Source: Planctomycetaceae bacterium (GTDB lineage Bacteria > Planctomycetota > Planctomycetia > Pirellulales > JAEUIK01). From it: 6,314 nucleotides of DNA. The notes below the pieces were generated by a model, which made no database searches, was not told the origin of the DNA, and saw nothing but the letters and a program-made list of their open reading frames with translations. Location: assembly GCA_016793185.1 (NCBI GenBank), contig JAEUIK010000172.1:1-6314 (forward strand), written 5' to 3'. This document shows positions 1-6,251 of the stretch, piece after piece (the first letter of the stretch is position 1; every line of letters starts with the position of its first letter). A program made the position numbers and the translations under genes.

Positions 1-452
1 CCAGCGATGTCAAGGTGTTCACCAAGCGCGAGTACATCAACCAGGAAATCGATTTCTGGAAATCGAGCACGCCAGTCGGGTTCATCTTCGGCCTGGGGCT
101 GGTTCTCGGTTTCGCCGTCGGCGTGGTGATCTGCTACCAGATTCTCTATACCGACATCGCGGATCACCTGGCCGAGTTCGCGACACTCAAGGCGATGGGC
201 TACGCCCTGCCCTACTTTGTCCGCGTCGTGCTCGAGCAGGCGGTCATCCTCGCCGTGCTGGGCTTCATCCCCGGCTTGCTGGTGAGCGCCCTGGCCTACA
301 GCGGTTTGGCGCTGGTCACGGGGCTGCTCATGGACCTGACGGCCTGGCGCATTCTGTTGATCCTCGTGTTGACGATCGCGATGTGCGTGGTCTCGGGCGC
401 GCTGGCGATTCGGCGTTTGCTGGGTACCGACCCTGCGGAGTTGTTTGCATGA
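1..452 (+). CDS. devC: DevC-family ABC exporter permease, C-terminal part (5' truncated by window)
   Basis: This is the C-terminal 149 residues of an FtsX/MacB-fold permease; the reading frame is open from base 3 and the real start lies left of the window. Residues 1-24 of the fragment (DVKVFTKREYINQEIDFW and following) match the periplasm-to-membrane junction typical of DevC. Three hydrophobic segments follow at about 25-48, 79-104 and 115-136. Between the first two lies the cytoplasmic coupling segment EFATLKAMGY (58-67), a DevC/FtsX hallmark that contacts the ATPase. The protein ends in DPAELFA, as DevC proteins commonly do. DevC is known as the membrane subunit of the DevBCA exporter (glycolipid export in heterocyst-forming cyanobacteria); the substrate here is unknown. 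The stop overlaps the next gene's start (ATGA, 449-452), implying translational coupling with the ATPase. Family assignment is secure; the symbol denotes family, not proven orthology. Confidence 0.9.
   Translation, partial: SDVKVFTKREYINQEIDFWKSSTPVGFIFGLGLVLGFAVGVVICYQILYTDIADHLAEFATLKAMGYALPYFVRVVLEQAVILAVLGFIPGLLVSALAYSGLALVTGLLMDLTAWRILLILVLTIAMCVVSGALAIRRLLGTDPAELFA
437..440 (+). promoter_or_regulatory. Ribosome binding site of the DevA-CNB gene
   Basis: GGAG lies 8 bases before the ATG at 449, inside the last codons of devC. It supports the 449 start over the in-frame codon at 383, which would extend the protein 22 residues backwards into devC with a sequence unlike any ABC ATPase N-terminus. 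Confidence 0.6.
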
Positions 453-1621
453 GCCGGTTCCGGAAATCTGTCGTCCCCGCGCCCGTCACCGAGGTCACCT
501 CCGCGCCCGCGGCGACGGGAGTCGAGCCCGACGCGCAACTCGCCGTTTCGGTGCGCGAGTTGAATCACTTCTACGGGCAGGGCGAGCTGCGCAAGCAGGT
601 GCTGTTCGACAATCGCCTCGACCTCCTGCGCGGCGAAATCGTCGTCATGACGGGCCCCTCGGGCTCGGGTAAGACGACGCTCTTAACGCTGATCGGCGCG
701 CTGCGGACCGTGCAAGACGGCCAACTGCGGGTCCTCGACCAGGACCTGCATCGCCTGAGCGCCGCCGACCTGGTGCGCTTTCGTCAGCGCGTGGGCTTCA
801 TCTTCCAGACGCACAATCTCTTCGATTCGCTAACCGCCCGGCAGAATGTCCGGATGGCGCTCGAATTGGGCGCCCCCGATGCGCATCAGGCCAATACGCG
901 GGTGGATGCGCTTTTGACCGAATTGGGGCTGGGGCACCGCCTGGGTTACAAACCGGGGCAGCTTTCCGTGGGGCAGCGCCAGCGAGTCGCCATTGCCCGG
1001 GCGCTGGCAAATTTCCCAGGGCTCGTGCTCGCCGACGAGCCGACGGCGGCGCTCGACAAACAATCGGGTCGCGACGTCATGAACCTGCTGCAGCGCACGG
1101 CACTCGAGCAGCAGACGACCGTGCTGATCGTGACGCACGACAGCCGCGTGCTCGACGCCGCGGACCGGATCGTCAACATGGTCGACGGTCAGATCATTTC
1201 CGATGTGCGCGTGAAGGAGGCCGCGTTGGTCTGCGCCTTTCTCCGCAACTGCCCGCTGTTCGCCAGCCTCACTCCCGGCACGCTCTCCAGCGTCGCCGAC
1301 AAAGTCCAGATCGAGCGGCATCCGGCCGGCAGCGTCGTCGTCCGCCAGGGCGATCCGGGCGACAAGTTCTATGTCATCAAATCGGGCACCCTGGAAGTCC
1401 TGATCGAAGAAGAAGGGGAGGTCCGGCCGGGTAAACCGCTGGGGTCGGGCGAGTTCTTTGGCGAGATCGCCCTGATGACCGGCGAAACACGCACTGCGAC
1501 TGTGCGGACGCAAACCGAGGCCGAACTTTATAGTCTCGGCAAGGACGAGTTCCAGCGCGTGCTCGATTCCAGCGATTCGTTCGAGGCCGAGCTGCGCAAG
1601 GTCGTCTTCGACCGGCAATGA
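449..1621 (+). CDS. devA: DevA-family ABC transporter ATPase fused to a C-terminal cyclic-nucleotide-binding domain
   Basis: The 390-residue product powers the DevC permease by ATP hydrolysis at the inner face of the cytoplasmic membrane. After a Pro/Ala-rich N-terminal extension (about 1-30) comes a full ABC domain (about 31-250): Walker A GPSGSGKTT (69-77), Q-loop Gln120, signature LSVGQ (172-176, Val instead of the usual Gly), Walker B LVLADEP (192-198) with catalytic Glu197, and switch His230. The stretch QSGRDV (205-210) is DevA-like. DevA proteins normally end near the equivalent of residue 250. Here about 125 further residues (about 262-386) form a CNB/CAP-ED domain: LRNCPLFASL, a beta-roll, and a phosphate-binding cassette FGEIALMTGETRTATV (337-352) that keeps the Glu339 and Arg348 used for cNMP binding in PKA and CAP-type domains. 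The frame is continuous across the junction, so this is one fused gene. Start chosen by the ATGA overlap with devC and the GGAG site. Gating by cAMP or another cyclic nucleotide is inference. Confidence 0.92.
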   Translation: MSRFRKSVVPAPVTEVTSAPAATGVEPDAQLAVSVRELNHFYGQGELRKQVLFDNRLDLLRGEIVVMTGPSGSGKTTLLTLIGALRTVQDGQLRVLDQDLHRLSAADLVRFRQRVGFIFQTHNLFDSLTARQNVRMALELGAPDAHQANTRVDALLTELGLGHRLGYKPGQLSVGQRQRVAIARALANFPGLVLADEPTAALDKQSGRDVMNLLQRTALEQQTTVLIVTHDSRVLDAADRIVNMVDGQIISDVRVKEAALVCAFLRNCPLFASLTPGTLSSVADKVQIERHPAGSVVVRQGDPGDKFYVIKSGTLEVLIEEEGEVRPGKPLGSGEFFGEIALMTGETRTATVRTQTEAELYSLGKDEFQRVLDSSDSFEAELRKVVFDRQ

Positions 1622-1641
1622 CGGGATCGGCCGCGCTCGCT
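1622..1641. other. 20-base convergent gap without a visible terminator
   Basis: The stops of the ATPase gene (1619-1621, +) and the large secreted-protein gene (1642-1644, -) face each other across only 20 bases. I see no hairpin followed by a T-run in either direction, so the transcripts probably overlap at their 3' ends or end by a Rho-type mechanism. Confidence 0.5.
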
Positions 1642-4434
1642 CTAGTACAACTGGTCGGCGAGGTAGCCGCCGACGGGCGAGACTATTACCCCCCACGTTT
1701 CGCCGGCCGAGATCTTGAGCTTCTCGCTAGGCTGATCCTCGCCCGCCCCCTTGACCGACACGGTGTAGTTGCCGGGCTGAACATGCAGCGAGATGCCATC
1801 TTTGGGGTTCTCGGCTCCTTTTCCGGCGGCCACTTTGTATTGCTGGCCGTTGATCACAATCACGGCCTCGCGCTCGCCGGCGTTGCCCAGAATCAGTCGT
1901 CCCTTGCCTGGCTGCGGCGTGATGCCAGTAGCTTGGGCCTTCGCGGGGAAGCGCGCCGCAATCGTCGCCCGCGTTCCTTCCGCGGTCTTCGTCAGCTTGA
2001 CCGTCAGCGGTCCCTCGGGTCCGGCAAACGCCAGAGCCGCCGCATCGTCGCTGATTTTGGCCGCGGCCGGATCCTCTTTCCAGCCCCGGCTCGGAAGTTC
2101 GCGCCGATAGAATGCGACCAGCGCGCTCAGGGAAGCCGGCACCTCGACCTCGACTGTCTTGCGGAACTGGCTTCCGACGCTCGAACGCGACTGCGAGACT
2201 AGCGGCACCGGGAGCCCGCTATAGTCTTCGGCGCCGAGCTCGTCAGTCGCACCGGGTTGAGGAGCTGCGCCCCCCGGCGTGCCGGTAATCAGCTTGACGT
2301 CGAACGGCGCGGTGAACGAGTACTCTTTCTCAAACAGTTTGCCGGGTTCGACCAGGTGGGCCTTTCCCTGGGCTCGATCATCGACTATGGCCAGACTCGA
2401 TTGGACTTTGTCGTCGCCCTGGCCGCCGAGATTGACCGACAAGCCGTCAGCATACATGAACAGGTAACTGAGCTTGTTCTCGGCATCGAAACGTAGCCGC
2501 AGGCACGGATCGAAACCGAGCGCGTCGGCGCCGTCCTGCCCGTTGTTCAGCAGGGCGACGACCTTGGCGACGTTGATCGGCTTGGTGGAGAGCAGGATCT
2601 CGGTCTTCATCTCCTCTCCGTCGAGCGCCTGGAACGCGATGCCGTAGGCCAGTTGATGGGTTCCCTCGCCGGTGCGCAAGGTAGCCCCGGTTTGCTTCTG
2701 CTCGGCGGGACTGATCTGTGCCGCATACCGCAGCTTGGCTGGAGCGGGCGTCTCGGATTCCATCGGCGCCGCGTCCGCGTCCGGCGCATCGGCCGGAGGA
2801 GATTCGGGCTTGCGGGTCGCAATCTTCGACTCGGGTATCGAGTCCCACGCCATGCCCTTGCTCAGCAGCGTGGCCTCGCTACCCCCGTTGGCGGCGCGCC
2901 CCATGATGGTCAAGGTAGCGTTGCCCTGGCCCAGCTTGATGATCGCACTAGTGTCGGTAATCAACGGCTTCTGCGAGGGTTTCCAGCCCAATTCTCCCAG
3001 GCGATCCACAAAGAAGTTGGCCAGCGTCTGCACGTCGTCGGCACTGGTGACGGTAATCATCCGCGTCACCCGCTCATACTCGACGCCGGCGCCCTCCGGC
3101 ATCGGCAGGTCGGCGATGCGGGGAACGCGATACTCACCTGCAGGCTTGCCGGCGGGGGCCTTGTTGGAGGAGCCCTTGCCAGCGGTTGACGCTCCCTTGC
3201 CTGGGCCGGCTGGCTTCTTGCCCGGCATCGATTCCAGGGCTTTACGCACCTCGCCGAGGTCTTCGCCCGAGAGCTTTTCGGCCGCCTCGAGCAATCCGTT
3301 CAGATCGTCGGTCGCGGGGATGGCCGGCACGGCGTCTTCATCGACCGGAGGCGATTGCGTCTTGGCAATGGAAGCCGCCCGGGCTTCCTCCTGCCGCGCC
3401 CTGGCGGCTTGCGCTGCGGCCAGCTTGGCCCGCTGATCTTCGGCCGCGACTTCGGCGGCCGTGTCGAACTCCACGCGTGCGTCGATGTGGTCGTTGTACT
3501 GCTCGAGATTTACCGAGATCAGGTCGTTCGCGGCGTTCCGAAAGACCTGGAGGCGACTCCCTTTTCCCTCATCGGTGATGGGCTCTTCCGTCATCGGCTT
3601 CCAGCCCAGCTTGCCGAGAGCGTCCTGGTAGTACTTAACGATGGGACCGGCATCGTCGCCAGAATGCGAAAAGCGCAACGACTGCTCGAAATCGTCATAG
3701 CGAGGATCGTCCGCATCCGGAAAGAGCGGCAGGTCGGCCGAGAGCAGCTCGGTGCTGTACCGCAGCATGGTCTTGTTCCCCTGAGCCGGCGCGAGAGACG
3801 TCCAGGCCAGCACGCGGATGCCGTTCTTCTTGAAATAGTGCATGGGCGCATCGTCGCCGCCGGCCGCGCCGTACGGAATCCAACCGGCCGCGAGCATCAG
3901 TTTGCGAGCGTCGGCGGCGGTGTCGGCGACGCTGGCATCGGTCAGGAACATCGCCTGGCCGTGGAAGAAACCGGAGGGCTTGGCCCCGGGCGGCACCGGC
4001 AGCTTATCGGCCGGCACATTGCCCGAGTTGACCAGGGCGACGTGCGACCAGCCTGCCCGCTGCGGGTCCTGCAGAATGTCGGAGGCCGAAACCATGAGCA
4101 CGAACCCCTGCTTGCTGAACTGCCCGACGTCATTGCCGGGACTGTGGTGCCCGCCGGGCGCCTCTTTCCACCCGGCCTTGACGAGCTGCTGCCGCTGAAA
4201 CTCGTAAGCCGCCTGCGACGCGCTGGGGGCTTCATACATCAGCATCCCCAGTGAGCGCATCGATTCGACCTTGGAACCGGCGATCACCGGGAACTTGCGC
4301 AGGTCGAGTACCGCGGCAGCCGCCTCCACCGTCGCAGGCTCGGCGGCCAGCGTCGTCGATACCACCGCAGTAGTGATTGCTAGAGCCAGAACGGAACACA
4401 GCAGGGTCGCCGAACCGTGAAGCCGGACGGTCAT
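1642..4434 (-). CDS. Large exported protein with five degenerate 'LP...GW' modules, function unknown
   Basis: I do not recognise a named family for this 930-residue protein. Residues 1-31 look like a Sec signal peptide (Arg4, His6, then a hydrophobic run; likely cleavage after Ala30 or Ala31), so it acts outside the cytoplasm. A module recurs five times: an LP/FP start (Pro49, 146, 236, 444, 742) followed 39-43 residues later by GW (Trp89, 185, 278, 484, 785). Four copies share the exact spacing [FY]-x4-L-x3-GW. Between modules 3 and 4 is an Ala/Arg/Glu-rich, probably coiled, helix (about 323-358) and a Lys/Gly/Pro/Ala-rich linker (about 402-433); a second Pro/Ala/Asp-rich linker spans about 541-566. 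Residues about 567-720 form a separate beta-rich domain. The tail (about 845-930) looks like a small beta-sandwich ending GGYLADQLY. The ATG at 4434 is preceded by AGAGGA at 9 bases. It lies 149 bases downstream of the TolC-like gene on the same strand; cotranscription is possible. Confidence 0.88.
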   Translation of the reverse strand: MTVRLHGSATLLCSVLALAITTAVVSTTLAAEPATVEAAAAVLDLRKFPVIAGSKVESMRSLGMLMYEAPSASQAAYEFQRQQLVKAGWKEAPGGHHSPGNDVGQFSKQGFVLMVSASDILQDPQRAGWSHVALVNSGNVPADKLPVPPGAKPSGFFHGQAMFLTDASVADTAADARKLMLAAGWIPYGAAGGDDAPMHYFKKNGIRVLAWTSLAPAQGNKTMLRYSTELLSADLPLFPDADDPRYDDFEQSLRFSHSGDDAGPIVKYYQDALGKLGWKPMTEEPITDEGKGSRLQVFRNAANDLISVNLEQYNDHIDARVEFDTAAEVAAEDQRAKLAAAQAARARQEEARAASIAKTQSPPVDEDAVPAIPATDDLNGLLEAAEKLSGEDLGEVRKALESMPGKKPAGPGKGASTAGKGSSNKAPAGKPAGEYRVPRIADLPMPEGAGVEYERVTRMITVTSADDVQTLANFFVDRLGELGWKPSQKPLITDTSAIIKLGQGNATLTIMGRAANGGSEATLLSKGMAWDSIPESKIATRKPESPPADAPDADAAPMESETPAPAKLRYAAQISPAEQKQTGATLRTGEGTHQLAYGIAFQALDGEEMKTEILLSTKPINVAKVVALLNNGQDGADALGFDPCLRLRFDAENKLSYLFMYADGLSVNLGGQGDDKVQSSLAIVDDRAQGKAHLVEPGKLFEKEYSFTAPFDVKLITGTPGGAAPQPGATDELGAEDYSGLPVPLVSQSRSSVGSQFRKTVEVEVPASLSALVAFYRRELPSRGWKEDPAAAKISDDAAALAFAGPEGPLTVKLTKTAEGTRATIAARFPAKAQATGITPQPGKGRLILGNAGEREAVIVINGQQYKVAAGKGAENPKDGISLHVQPGNYTVSVKGAGEDQPSEKLKISAGETWGVIVSPVGGYLADQLY

Positions 4435-4583
4435 CGTAGAGCATCCTCTCGAGGGATTTGCGAATCAGGGAGGCACTGCGTGGCGGGGCTGCCGATCAAC
4501 CTGTCTCGCCAGGCGACCGCTCGGGCTGCGCCTCGGGCCTAGAGTCTAGCGGAGAAGCAAGCATTCGCGGTAGTCGGATCGCC
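4435..4583 (-). other. Intergenic spacer between TolC-like and large secreted-protein genes
   Basis: These 149 bases separate two same-strand genes. I found no convincing sigma-70 promoter and no hairpin plus T-run terminator. It contains two perfect 11-base palindromes with a one-base centre, TCGCCAGGCGA (4506-4516) and CTAGAGTCTAG (4539-4549), whose starts are 33 bases apart. Their meaning is unknown. Confidence 0.4.
4444..4449 (-). promoter_or_regulatory. Ribosome binding site of the large secreted-protein gene
   Basis: On the minus strand AGAGGA is followed after 9 bases by the ATG at 4434. It decides this start over the out-of-frame ATG at 4444, which overlaps the site itself and so would have no room for ribosome binding. 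Confidence 0.55.
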
Positions 4584-5864
4584 TCAGCGGCATCCGTTCC
4601 GACACTCGTCCACCAGCTTGCCCTGGGCCTGGCGCAACTCGACCCGGGCGGTTTCCCAGGCGGTGTACTGTGCCAACACCTGCCGCCGGGCGTCGCAGAG
4701 ATCGAGGCGGGCGCGATGCAGCTCGAACGCGTTGGTGCCGCCGGAGGCAAGCTTCGCCTCGAGATTCGCAAGACTGCGGGAACGCAGCGTCGCCTGTTCC
4801 TCGGCCACGGCCACCCGCGCGGCGGCCGTCACCACTCCGTGCGCCGCCTGGCGGATCTCGGCCGCGACGGCCGCTTCGCGATCTGTCCGGTACGCGGCGA
4901 GCTGGCGGGCGCGTGCCGCGACTTCGCAGGAGTCGCAGCACGAAATCCATTGCGTCAGAGCCGCGAGGCAGGCACAGCAGCCCGATTCGGAACTCCCCAG
5001 CGATCCGTTGATTGCCCCGAGGGCTCGCCGCGCGGCGGGTAGCGTATCTTTATCGAGATTGGCCGAGAGCATTCGCAGCAGCCGCAACTCGGGGCGGAGC
5101 TGCAGACCTTCGGCGACGGCCGAATCGATGTCGATGGGCTCCACGATCAGCTCGAGTTTTACGTCCGGCCGAATGTGCCACTCAGAGTCCGTCGTATCGA
5201 GATCGAGCATCGGCTTGAGCTGCTCGTTGAGTTTCTCGATGACCAGGTGCAATTCGAGATCACGGTCCTTGAGCTCAAGTGTTTGCCCGCGAATCGCCGT
5301 CGCGTCGACCGGAACCGCCAACCCGCGCCCCAGCAACTCGTCGAGATCGCGCACGGTCGCCGCGGCTTCGGCCTGACTGTCGCGCAAAATGGGGCGCGAG
5401 TTTTCGGCCTCGGCCAATCCCCAATAGAGCTTGAGGGCGTCGCCCGCGGACTTATTGCGAGCTTCTTGCGCGGCGTAGTAGAGCATCCGACGCTCGACGT
5501 CGGCGCGATGGGCCGCGCCATGCCGCAGAGGGCCCGCCTCCTTGACGGTGCGTCGTTCCGACGAGAGCAGGTTTCCCAACGGGGAGGCGTCAACCGCCAG
5601 GCACTGGCAGAGGCTCGGGGTCAGACCGCGATACGCGGTCGCGCGGGCCGTCATGAGGCTTGCGAGCTGTACGGCGTCGGTTTCAGCGAGCGCCGTGGTG
5701 TCAATCGTGCTGACGGCCGGCTCGGTGCCGGCCAGCGTCAGACTGGCGTTCCGCGATCCGGAGGCGGGACAGCAAGCCGAGCCGCACGCGCAGCCGGTCA
5801 AACTGGCCAGTAGTCCGGCCAGCACCGCGGCAAACGCCAGTCGCAAACCACTCCCTGCAGGCAT
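4584..5864 (-). CDS. TolC/outer-membrane-efflux-like lipoprotein, Cys-rich
   Basis: The 426-residue product has a lipoprotein signal: basic/short N-region, hydrophobic residues about 7-22, and lipobox LTGC with the lipidated Cys25. The rest is mostly amphipathic helix in a TolC-like twofold plan. Half one includes helices about 58-80 and 117-222 (ALKLYWGLAEAE, then LLGRGLAVP and a long Leu-heptad helix). Half two opens with AVAEGLQLRPELRLLRML (249-266) and ends with helices about 315-420, including the typical LASGGTNAFELHRARLDL (372-389). TolC-family proteins are outer-membrane ducts for tripartite exporters. Here the places where barrel strands should lie (about 81-116 and 284-314) are short and not obviously beta. 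There are 15 cysteines, six of them clustered at 296-313. A GGGAG site precedes the ATG by 10 bases. It may serve the neighbouring DevCA exporter, or be a helical structural relative that forms no pore. Family is likely; function is uncertain. Confidence 0.78.
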   Translation of the reverse strand: MPAGSGLRLAFAAVLAGLLASLTGCACGSACCPASGSRNASLTLAGTEPAVSTIDTTALAETDAVQLASLMTARATAYRGLTPSLCQCLAVDASPLGNLLSSERRTVKEAGPLRHGAAHRADVERRMLYYAAQEARNKSAGDALKLYWGLAEAENSRPILRDSQAEAAATVRDLDELLGRGLAVPVDATAIRGQTLELKDRDLELHLVIEKLNEQLKPMLDLDTTDSEWHIRPDVKLELIVEPIDIDSAVAEGLQLRPELRLLRMLSANLDKDTLPAARRALGAINGSLGSSESGCCACLAALTQWISCCDSCEVAARARQLAAYRTDREAAVAAEIRQAAHGVVTAAARVAVAEEQATLRSRSLANLEAKLASGGTNAFELHRARLDLCDARRQVLAQYTAWETARVELRQAQGKLVDECRNGCR

Positions 5865-5874
5865 CCGTGCCTAG

Positions 5875-5879
5875 CTCCC
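5875..5879 (-). promoter_or_regulatory. Ribosome binding site of the TolC-like gene
   Basis: On the minus strand GGGAG is followed after 10 bases by the ATG at 5864. The spacing is slightly long but acceptable, and this start gives a complete lipoprotein signal with Cys at residue 25. Confidence 0.45.
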
Positions 5880-5998
5880 ATGCGGCGGAGATTCCTAAAT
5901 CTTCATCGTGTGCGCACTGTGAGGGCTGCAGCGTTTCTTCGCGACCTGCCGGTAGGAGCGGAAAGTGGCAGACCTTGCCGGATGTGCGGGGGGCTGCC

Positions 5999-6086
5999 AA
6001 TCGGCGGAGGTGAATCCCGCAGCACAGCTTCGCATGAACCGCTAGGGGGGGCAATCGGCAGGAATTCGCCAGGCGCAGTAATCGGC
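5999..6086. repeat. Three direct copies of AATCGGC
   Basis: AATCGGC occurs at 5999-6005, 6053-6059 and 6080-6086. The starts are 54 and 27 bases apart, so the spacing is a multiple of 27. The last two share a longer form, AATCGGCA. They could be regulator sites in the divergent region, but the motif is short and chance is not excluded. Confidence 0.35.
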
Positions 6087-6164
6087 ACAGTTTGACATTC
6101 TGCCCTGGATCACGCTGGAGAATGTTCCACGTCGATTCGTCGTGCTCGCGGCACCGGATCAGGG

Positions 6165-6192
6165 CCTGCGGCGAAGTGCATAAACCCGCAGG
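6165..6192. repeat. Inverted repeat able to form a 7-bp hairpin
   Basis: CCTGCGG (6165-6171) and CCGCAGG (6186-6192) are perfectly complementary around a 14-base loop. No T-run follows on either strand, so it is not a standard intrinsic terminator. It lies about 20 bases upstream of the antitoxin -35 box and could be a binding site or a chance stem. Confidence 0.4.
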
Positions 6193-6213
6193 ATGGATGC
6201 GGACACTAAATGT

Positions 6214-6243
6214 TTGGCAGGCCCGTTCGTGGCTCGATATACT
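6214..6243 (+). promoter_or_regulatory. Sigma-70-like promoter of the antitoxin gene
   Basis: TTGGCA (6214-6219, five of six consensus bases) and TATACT (6238-6243, five of six) are separated by 18 bases. Transcription would be expected to start about 6-8 bases after the -10 box, at about 6249-6251, which is the ATG itself. The DNA here is visibly AT-richer than its surroundings. Confidence 0.6.
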
Positions 6244-6251
6244 TGCAGTAT
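6239..6251. promoter_or_regulatory. Inverted repeat over -10 box and start codon, candidate operator
   Basis: ATACT-TGC-AGTAT is a perfect inverted repeat with 5-base arms. It covers most of the -10 box and the first two bases of the antitoxin ATG. A repressor bound here would block transcription, which fits the autoregulation known for many type II toxin-antitoxin operons. That it is the operator is inference. Confidence 0.4.

Larger units (their letters stand above)
5865..6249. other. Non-coding divergent region between TolC-like gene and antitoxin
   Basis: These 385 bases lie between two divergently transcribed genes. Open frames exist on both strands, but their products are Arg/Cys/Pro-rich with no recognisable domain, so I call none. 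The region should hold the promoter of the TolC-like gene, though I could not pick one with confidence. It contains three copies of AATCGGC (5999, 6053, 6080), a near-direct repeat GACC(T)TGCCGG (5943-5952 and 5971-5981), a 7-base-pair inverted repeat (6165-6192), and the antitoxin promoter at the right end. I see no tRNA, insertion sequence or CRISPR repeat. Confidence 0.6.

Noticed and set aside
830..1696. Long open frame (288 codons) on the minus strand opposite the ATPase-CNB gene
   Set aside because: The plus strand here encodes an ABC ATPase with every motif intact plus a CNB domain. The minus-strand product is an Arg/Ala-rich sequence without recognisable domains and is explained by GC-rich codon bias.
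2653..4254. Several long plus-strand open frames opposite the large secreted protein
   Set aside because: Their products are low-complexity Arg/Gly/Pro or Ser/Ala text, while the minus strand has a signal peptide and regular repeated modules over the same span.
4232..4444. Minus-strand ATG at 4444 opening a 70-codon frame that overlaps the large gene's start
   Set aside because: It is out of frame, overlaps the ribosome binding site of the real gene, and its product has no signal peptide or known domain. A leader-peptide role cannot be shown.
4618..5813. Plus-strand open frames opposite the TolC-like gene
   Set aside because: They are shadows: Ser/Arg-rich products without domains, against a minus-strand product with a lipobox and TolC-like helices.
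5966..5980. TGGCAGACCTTGCC resembling a sigma-54 promoter
   Set aside because: The GG and GC elements are 8 bases apart rather than the required 10, and no gene on that strand begins nearby.
5880..6095. 71-codon plus-strand and 61-codon minus-strand open frames in the divergent region
   Set aside because: Neither has a good ribosome binding site or a recognisable domain; the composition fits random GC-rich non-coding DNA.
6092..6123. Perfect TTGACA -35 box on the plus strand
   Set aside because: At 16-18 bases no -10-like hexamer follows; the best candidate, GAGAAT, is 20 bases away with only four matches, and no gene starts before 6250.
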